Source of the DNA: Stenocarpella maydis
Lineage: Eukaryota; Ascomycota; Sordariomycetes; Diaporthales; Diaporthaceae
NCBI GenBank assembly: GCA_002270565.1
Contig: NQMI01000015.1
Coordinates: 312,250-376,249, forward strand
DNA length: 64,000 nucleotides
Direction: 5' to 3'
Part shown: piece after piece, positions 58,062 through 64,000 of the stretch
Layout: each line of letters starts with the position of its first letter
Position numbering within the stretch: position 1 is the first letter of the stretch
The notes under the pieces: generated by a model
Seen by the model: the letters and a program-made list of their open reading frames with translations, nothing else
Databases searched by the model: none
What the model was told of the DNA's origin: nothing
Translations under genes and position numbers: made by a program

Positions 58062-59287
58062 ATGGCCAGATCACGTGCGTGGAAGCAGAAGCAAAAGCAG
58101 GGCCAGGGCCATCAGGGCCAGCTCGCGGAGAGCACCACCTACTCGGAGCTCCTGGCCACGACGATTCCGGCCAACAGCAGCCAGAACGCTGATAAGGTTG
58201 CTCAAACGCTTGGGGTCATTCAAAACGGTAGGAAGAGCTCTTGTCGAGTATTGAGCAGTCACTCATAAAGGAACAGTCTCTTACGCTCCGTTAAGCCCCG
58301 AGCCCTACATCACGCCAGATGAGGCTGACGGCGACAACGACGGGGAACTCGCAGACAAGCTAAAAAGTAGACCTTACTGCGGCCTCTCAATCTCGAAGCT
58401 CACCACTAACCACACACACATCAGATATTGCGCTCTATCACGCAACCATCAGACCAGACACGAACAAAGACACCACCAAAATGGCTGCTCAGAGCAAGGA
58501 CGCCGGCACTGGCAAGAACGGTATGTTTGCACGACCGCATAGTCGCAGCAGGTTACTCACGCTGGTCAGCAGGCAAGCAGAAGACGAAGGCTGCTACCGA
58601 CAAGATGGGCGAGAGCGACAAGAAAAAGGCCAAGAACCAATGTGAGCGAGACTTTCCATGTCATCACTCAAGCAGCCTCCACAATCCTCTAACTGTTATC
58701 GCCCAGCCGCTGCCACCACCATCAAGGCTGGTGAGAACCGCAACTGTGCCGTCAACATCTGGAACCTCCCCGACGGCGCCACCGAGCCCATGGTCCTCGA
58801 GGCGATTGCAGACCACAAACCCATCGGCAACATCTACGCCTGCGACGTCTGCGTCATCCCCGGCCCCAACAATGTCCCTTCCGCCATGGCCGTCGCGACG
58901 GTCCGCTTCATGCGCCACGGGTCTGCCACCCGCCTCGTGCAGATCGGCATCGACCCCGACAGGGGCATCTACGTCAGGGGCAAGAGGGCCAAGATCGCCC
59001 TCCACCACCGCCACCATCCGTCCTACCTCAAGGAGGGCGTCAGCCGCGTTGTCTTCTTCCGCGGCCCGCTCGACATTGTCAACCCTATCGCGCTTCGCAA
59101 GCTGTGGGGAATCAAGGAGCAGACCGAGAGGCTGGTGATTGGGAATTTGGACAAGGACATGTGCGAGATCGAGTGGCGCTTCTGCTCGTATGCTTACAAT
59201 GCGGAGCCTGCCTTGTGTGTCTTTGATGACATCTACGGAAAGAGAGAGGACTGTTCGGTGTGGTATGGAGTTGACCCTTGCGCCTAG
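58062..59287 (+). CDS. RRM-like domain protein, function unknown
   Basis: Proposed exons are 58062-58227, 58277-58366, 58425-58520, 58573-58641 and 58707-59287 (333 residues). All four introns are phase 1, GT-AG, and leave the frame open. The third-exon acceptor is preceded by an ACTAAC branch-point-like sequence. The N-terminal half is Lys/Gln-rich and acidic (SPEPYITPDEADGDNDGEL), probably disordered. Residues from about 150 carry an RRM-like fold: NCAVNIWNLPDGATEPMVLE, then AMAVATVRFMRHGSATRLVQ and GIYVRGKRAKIAL. The RNP motifs are degenerate. A second beta-rich segment follows (GVSRVVFFRGP, ERLVIGNLDKDM). A shorter model starting at ATG 58481 (229 residues) is possible; the longer one is preferred because every upstream exon stays in frame. 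RNA binding is inferred only from the fold. Confidence 0.72.
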
Positions 59288-59474
59288 CATTAGGACGTTA
59301 GGAGTGGTGCAACGATGCCTGAGGTTAGGATGACTGGAGGCAAGGCGCTCAGGAGTCAGGAGATGAGGTACAGCGAGGGGCTGACTGAAACTTGGTCACA
59401 TCTCCGTGTTACTGATGTCTCCCTGTGGTTGAAATGAGGGTGTACTTTGATTTTGACAAGAGTTATACCATTGG

Positions 59475-60133
59475 GGCACCGTGCTTGTGGGACAGAAGGA
59501 ATAATACTAAGACCTGTATTTGACTCCGAATTACCTTGAGGTCGTTGAACACAAGATAGTAGTGAACATGGCCTCGTCTTCGTCGTCAAGGTATCCGGTA
59601 ACGTAGGTGGACTTGTCACCCACAGCTGTTGCTGGTCTCTCGATATCTGGGGCGTTGAGGAACTCCTCGGATGGTTCCTGGACTGTCAAGCCTGCAAATC
59701 TACCACCCACTTCGCCTATGGGATCTTGAGAGGTAGCAGGACTGGCTGCGTCCTGATGGGAAGGTGGTATCCGTGGCTTGAGGACTTCTCTGACTTTTTC
59801 AACGACGCTCACAAAGTAAGAATAGTTGGAATCTGCCGAAGCGTCGGTCGATTTGTCATGTTCAGTCAATCGCCTGCGGAATCCGGATCGCATAGCAATG
59901 ACGCGGCTGAGTGTCTCAGAAAATGCTAACGGTACGGACACGATGGGCTTCTGCGATGCTGCCAAGAACTCAGCGAGGGGGACGAAGTCCTTGATGGCGA
60001 TGGTGTAGTTGGGGCCGGACGAGCTGGAAGAGGAGCGCTTTGCCCGTGTTGCGGCATCAGCCATGGCCTGCTTCCTGGATTTGCCTTCGAGGCGTTTGGA
60101 CGGCTCGGGGTCGTTCGAATCGGGAATGTTGGC
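59475..60133 (-). pseudogene. DUF6604-like gene fragment
   Basis: The minus-strand frame from 60133 (after an AG acceptor) reads through NIPDSNDPEPSKR, then YTIAIKDFVPLAEFLAAS, VPLAFSETLSRVIAMRSGFR, NYSYFVSVVEKVREVLKPR and GRFAGLTVQEPSEEFL. This order matches my memory of the DUF6604 domain at the start of large fungal proteins. After DEDEAMF the expected continuation (HYYLVFNDLKVI) is present but one frame away near 59568, indicating a small indel. It then runs into stops near 59475. The first exon of the family (YxxYKxDTD...WL) was not found upstream and hundreds of downstream residues are missing. This is a truncated, frameshifted remnant. A short product from ATG 60064 is possible but unlikely to be functional. 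Confidence 0.62.
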
Positions 60134-60959
60134 CTGTGAAGTCTCTATCTACCTAAACACCCATGTAAGCTTATGTACCAACAAACGAAACTCGCACTGT
60201 AACAAGGGAGAAATTATTATAGCCATTCTCAGTGTTCTGTTCAGATGATAAATTTGATACTAAAGATCAAGCTCAACTAGGTATACGGAATGGGCTTAGG
60301 TGCTTTATAACTACCCAGTTGGTGAAGACACATGGTCTTCTTTGCAAGGGTCGTCGTGCTTAACTCAGAGTGGGTACTTCAAGTTACTCACGCTCCAAGT
60401 TGATTATACCGTGGCAACAGCACAAACGAGGATAAAGTTTTTTCTAAAGTAAACTTCTATTCTGGTCTCCCTTCCCAGGAGTCTCTGCCATACCCTGGTA
60501 TGGTTTTATATGCAATTAGAGAGTGTACTTAAGATTCATTTGCTATACGTATCCATTGAGGGTGCACCAGTACATCGCCCACCACCAGACACTCTCTCAT
60601 AAACCCAGTCCAGACTTCCATAATTGTAATGGCAACTGGGTTGCATCCCGCAGTATCTGTTGTTTTCGCTCAACCATCATGCCGGCCCGAGCACAGGCGC
60701 TTGAAGTCCTAGAAAAGCCTTCCTACATCAAACCCACACTAGTTAATTCACCACCCCAAACCACTTTCACATAAAAGTCTCCATCATTAACACAAATATT
60801 AAAACTTATAATCCGCAGCCCAATCAGCCTGATCAGTCCCCATCTACTCTTTTATCTCAAGGAATTGCGTCTGTACCGCATAGACAGGGTGTGATCAGGC
60901 ATCTTGTGCTTCTTTCGAAACCGCTCTTAGCGAGTAATACACGAATAACGAGGAGCCAG
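60134..60959. other. intergenic, no gene seen
   Basis: No recognisable gene. Short frames near 60523-60774 look random. Confidence 0.45.
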
Positions 60960-61673
60960 CTTGCGTACTACGTCAGTATCCTCGTGATTTACACACTGGT
61001 ACAAGTCATCCTGTGGTCCTTTGCAGGACTTGGTACAGCCCAGGACCGGTTCTACTCTTCTGCTTCCGGCTAACCAGGACGCAATGCAACCTATGACTAC
61101 ATTGTTGTCGTCGCCTGGCCCGCGGCCCTTACTTACTCTCGCGTTGTGTTTTGCCGCAACCTCAGTCTCTGTTGATGTCTTCGGGGCTCCTATCCTCGGC
61201 ACTGGTAGTCGCCAGGGCCACTATGCCCAGGCAAAGATGCAGGGCGGATTTTCGTCATATATTCACCCAACCAGAGGATCCTATGGGCGTTGGGATGAAA
61301 GTCACTGCCTGCCGGTGATAAATCCTTCCGGTGGGAGAGCGTACTCCAGTATTTCATGCGCTCGGTCGACTTGATACCGCCGGATCAGGAAAAGTGGAAC
61401 AACACGAACGCCAGGATACTGTTCGAACCCAGCGACTACGATGAGGAAGGGGGCCGCGGCATATCTCGTCGATCAACTGGCCGCTTGGCTAGTAACTTGC
61501 ACGTTGGATGTTCGGCAAGCGCGGTTTGCTATCTACTTGAAGTTAATGGCATGTCATCTGGGCTCTGTACAGGTGATTCATCAGGAACACACCCTTTGTG
61601 TTGTTACTCTGACAGGCTGGAAGTAGAACAAACTGAGCCCAGAAACAAAGGAATTTTAGCGAGAGATATTTAA
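60960..61673 (+). pseudogene. GMC oxidoreductase N-terminal fragment, decayed
   Basis: The plus strand shows a hydrophobic leader (ILVIYTLVQVILWSFAG), a TAA near 61072, then PGRNATYDYIVVVAWPAALT near 61080-61125. There the FAD-binding GGGPAGL motif of GMC oxidoreductases is altered. Further blocks follow in shifted frames: MQGGFSSYI...GSYGRWDE near 61240-61300, KSFRWESVLQYFMRSV, and PPDQEKWNNTNARILFEPSD followed by YDEEGG up to about 61450. These match the family pattern GGSS...YDRWxEL...W..LLPYF..S..F.PP....W. At least two frame changes and a stop occur, and the substrate-binding and C-terminal parts are missing. An intact gene would have encoded a secreted FAD-dependent oxidase or dehydrogenase. 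Confidence 0.66.
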
Positions 61674-61788
61674 GAAACTGAAGAGACAGAAATTGAGAGC
61701 GTCAAGTGCCACGGAAACTGCTAGCAGGCAAAACAATCTTCCAATGCCAGCACCAATCCCGGAGCCCAAAAGAACTGATACCTCGTCA

Positions 61789-63336
61789 TTAAGGCCATGA
61801 GACTTTTATGCCTTCGGAGAAATCCGTCTGGACGATATTCATATCCTGTAGCGACCGTGCCGGCTCGGTGTTCTTGCCCATGATGACATTATGGAGAGTA
61901 ACCCCGCTAACCATCGAAGAGGCATTGTATCCCTGGAGCCAGCCGCCTTTGTACCCCGAGGCGCGCGCTCTGACATTTTCCACACGGACGTCCCTGATGG
62001 GCCCGACCCCCTTGCCGGTGTTCTGCACATAAATAGTCAGCCAGGCCGCCTGGCCGTGCGCATTACCATGTAGGCCTTCGATATCCATGTTTCGGAAGGT
62101 GATGCGACCCGCGGTTGCGGAACCAAACTTGTGGTCAACACCCATGCCAACGGCGGCGGTGTAGACGACGCTGTTCTGAAACGTAACGATGTCCTGATCC
62201 TGCCAGACGCCCTGTCCAATCTTGTAGCCGTAGCAGTCGGACCAGCCCAGGCAGTCGTCGAAGAAGACGTTGCTCAACGGCCTCGGCGGATAAGGATATG
62301 GCACCGTGGTGCCCGTCTTGTACGGCCAGGTCTTGGCAGAGAAGTTGTCATCCTTGGAAATTGCTATGGCCCTCATCACTCTCACCTTGCTAGACTCGAC
62401 TGCGTCGAACCCGTCGTCTTGAGTAACGTCGAAGCGATTGAGGATTTTCAGATTCGTAAAAGTGACCTCGTCGGATTGTATAGGCGTGACGGCCCAGAAG
62501 GAGCTGTCTCGCACCAGGATGCCGTCGCAAGTGAAATTACTCGTGCCCACTGGGACCAGAAGGTCCGCCAAGAACTTTTTCTGCCGCGTATTGAAGCCGT
62601 TACCGTCAATGGTTCCGCGGCCAAAGACCTTGATATCAGTTGAGTCGAACTCGGTTTGGATCCACCAGGTGCCTTGCATGTTGAGATCCGACTTGGTAAA
62701 GAGGGCCTTATAGTCTGCCGGATTCCCGGTGAAGCGCAGCACTGACCCGCCAGCGAGATATAACGACGTGTGGTTCCGGAGGAGAAGGTTGCCGATGCTG
62801 TAAAGACCCGGAGGAACATAGACAGTGTTGCCAGTGCTTTTGGCGGCTTGGTCCATCGCCTTTTGGATCCCATCCGTGACCGTATTTCCAGTCTTGTCTG
62901 CGCCATATTTGAGCACGTTGTAAATGCCTGGTCCTTCCGGCCTGGGGATGTCTTCCTCAGTGGGATCCACCACGATCACAAATTCCTTCTTATCGTCTAT
63001 TTTAACGATGAGGTAATGCGCCTTTTTGACGGAGAACACAAGAGTGTCTCCGTCAACCTTGGCCTCGATCGGCAACTTTCGCGGTGTGATACTGTACGAT
63101 TTGATAGGTTGGTTGTCTAATTTGCGAATTCGGAACTCGGTCGGTTTGCCTTCGTCCATGCTGAGTTGCACATAGTCGTAACGGGCATAGCTGACGGTAT
63201 ACATATCTGTGCCGTTAACCATCAGGCCGAAGTGTGCTGACTTCTCGTATATCGACGGACGCTCATATCTGATGACCTCGCCAGTAACCGTGGCGATTAA
63301 AAATAATGCCACGGCGATGATCGTCTGGAAATGCAT
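61789..63336 (-). CDS. secreted GH28-like right-handed beta-helix protein
   Basis: A single 515-codon frame from ATG 63336; an in-frame TTG lies 12 codons upstream, but the ATG gives a clear signal peptide (MHFQTIIAVALFLIATVTG). Residues of about 20-130 form a beta-rich N-terminal domain. From GPGIYNVLKYGADKTGNTVT onwards there is a pectin-lyase-like helix (GNTVYVPPGLYSIGNLLLRN, IKVFGRGTIDGNG). QDDGFDAVES near residue 303 and AISKDDNFSAKTW near 326 correspond to the paired Asp motifs (NTDGFD and QDDC) of family GH28. The GHG and RIK motifs of classic polygalacturonases are not seen, so the substrate may differ from pectin. Location is predicted extracellular. No introns. The decayed GMC gene lies 116 bp beyond its 3' end. 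Confidence 0.82.
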   Translation of the reverse strand: MHFQTIIAVALFLIATVTGEVIRYERPSIYEKSAHFGLMVNGTDMYTVSYARYDYVQLSMDEGKPTEFRIRKLDNQPIKSYSITPRKLPIEAKVDGDTLVFSVKKAHYLIVKIDDKKEFVIVVDPTEEDIPRPEGPGIYNVLKYGADKTGNTVTDGIQKAMDQAAKSTGNTVYVPPGLYSIGNLLLRNHTSLYLAGGSVLRFTGNPADYKALFTKSDLNMQGTWWIQTEFDSTDIKVFGRGTIDGNGFNTRQKKFLADLLVPVGTSNFTCDGILVRDSSFWAVTPIQSDEVTFTNLKILNRFDVTQDDGFDAVESSKVRVMRAIAISKDDNFSAKTWPYKTGTTVPYPYPPRPLSNVFFDDCLGWSDCYGYKIGQGVWQDQDIVTFQNSVVYTAAVGMGVDHKFGSATAGRITFRNMDIEGLHGNAHGQAAWLTIYVQNTGKGVGPIRDVRVENVRARASGYKGGWLQGYNASSMVSGVTLHNVIMGKNTEPARSLQDMNIVQTDFSEGIKVSWP

Positions 63337-64000
63337 GTTTGAGTTATGTTTGGCTGCTGCACAATTGCTCAATTACCCTGGAACCCTTTGTTAGAAGACA
63401 TTGAACATTGTATCCCGATGCTGAAGGTTAATATTTTATAAGGCATGTTCCCTGGGGGCCTTTGACTTTGCACCCAACCAGCCAATGTTGACGTCCAACG
63501 CTGCCTAGATCCGTCAGCCCATATTGAGGCCAGAAGGATCCAGGATTATAGCCATTGCATGGTTTATGCATATGAGGATTGACCGTCCCACCATAGCATC
63601 CAATCTTCTTTCAAGCTAGCCTGGTCCAGGGGCTGAGCCAGTGGCCGCCAAGAGTGTCAAGCACGCTGCCACCGATTAATGGTGCACACTGATCCTTAAT
63701 ATGTAGGCAGGGAAGTGCATGTATGCTATCCGGATTGGACTGAAAGTCCTTTCTGTTCCAATGTCTCGACGGGAAATAGCTTAGGTACCGAAGTACCTTG
63801 ATGGGCTCGCACAGCGCTGAGGTAGGATATACCCTTATTCCCAAGTAAGCAGCATGGCATGTTCCAAGGTTCTCAGATGATCGTTGCTTGGCTGCGTTAA
63901 TTACAATCAGCCCGATGCCCTTTTGCAGGCAGACCCAGCAAGTATCCCAGCCTGATATTTCTCTAACTTCTCCCTTCGCATTTGGGCTTTTCTTACCTGA
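63337..64000. promoter_or_regulatory. upstream region of the beta-helix gene
   Basis: Presumed promoter with a TATA-like TATTTTATAAG on the plus strand near 63431-63441, about 95 bp upstream of the start codon. No further gene is recognisable before the window ends. Confidence 0.4.

Overview
This window is chromosomal DNA of a filamentous ascomycete (Pezizomycotina, most likely Sordariomycetes). The evidence is short GT-AG introns of about 40-200 bp, GC-rich codon third positions, and fungal families (Clr5 domain, Agd3-type deacetylase, AA9 monooxygenase, DUF6604-like remnant, Hop-type MULE, Fot/pogo element, Ty3/gypsy remnants). Long AT islands also carry the transition bias typical of repeat-induced point mutation (RIP).

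Layout. 1-6 kb: a CorA-like remnant, an aspartate aminotransferase gene and an unnamed gene with a SANT/Myb-like region. 6.5-9.7 kb: gene-poor, with a hAT-type MITE and a fold-back repeat. 9.7-15.2 kb: a Clr5-domain gene and a secreted Agd3-like carbohydrate deacetylase. 15.3-23 kb: an unrecognised minus-strand relic, a relic resembling the N-terminus of fungal NLR-like (STAND) proteins, and a nearly intact 2.9-kb MULE with identical terminal inverted repeats and a perfect 8-bp target duplication. 23-32.5 kb: one alpha/beta hydrolase gene in otherwise empty DNA, two diverged copies of a repeat built from short hairpins, and an unrecognised broken gene. 32.5-47.7 kb: a transposon nest with a Fot/pogo element, a RIP-degraded gypsy fragment, an LTR-like segment, a 198-bp assembly gap, and an ~8.7-kb LTR-bounded element. 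That element contains a 40-copy 16-bp minisatellite, an internal duplication and coding relics on both strands. 48-64 kb: a gene-rich block with an AA9 monooxygenase, eIF3k, DNA ligase I, aldose 1-epimerase, an RRM-like protein and a secreted GH28-like beta-helix protein, interspersed with DUF6604 and GMC-oxidoreductase pseudogenes.

Functional picture. Conserved housekeeping genes (eIF3k, DNA ligase I, aldose epimerase, aspartate aminotransferase) flank an accessory region holding secreted polysaccharide-active enzymes, decayed NLR-like genes and transposons. No biosynthetic gene cluster, CRISPR array, rRNA or convincing tRNA was seen. Exon boundaries were inferred by eye from splice consensus and frame continuity. 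Family names come from recognised motifs, not database searches.
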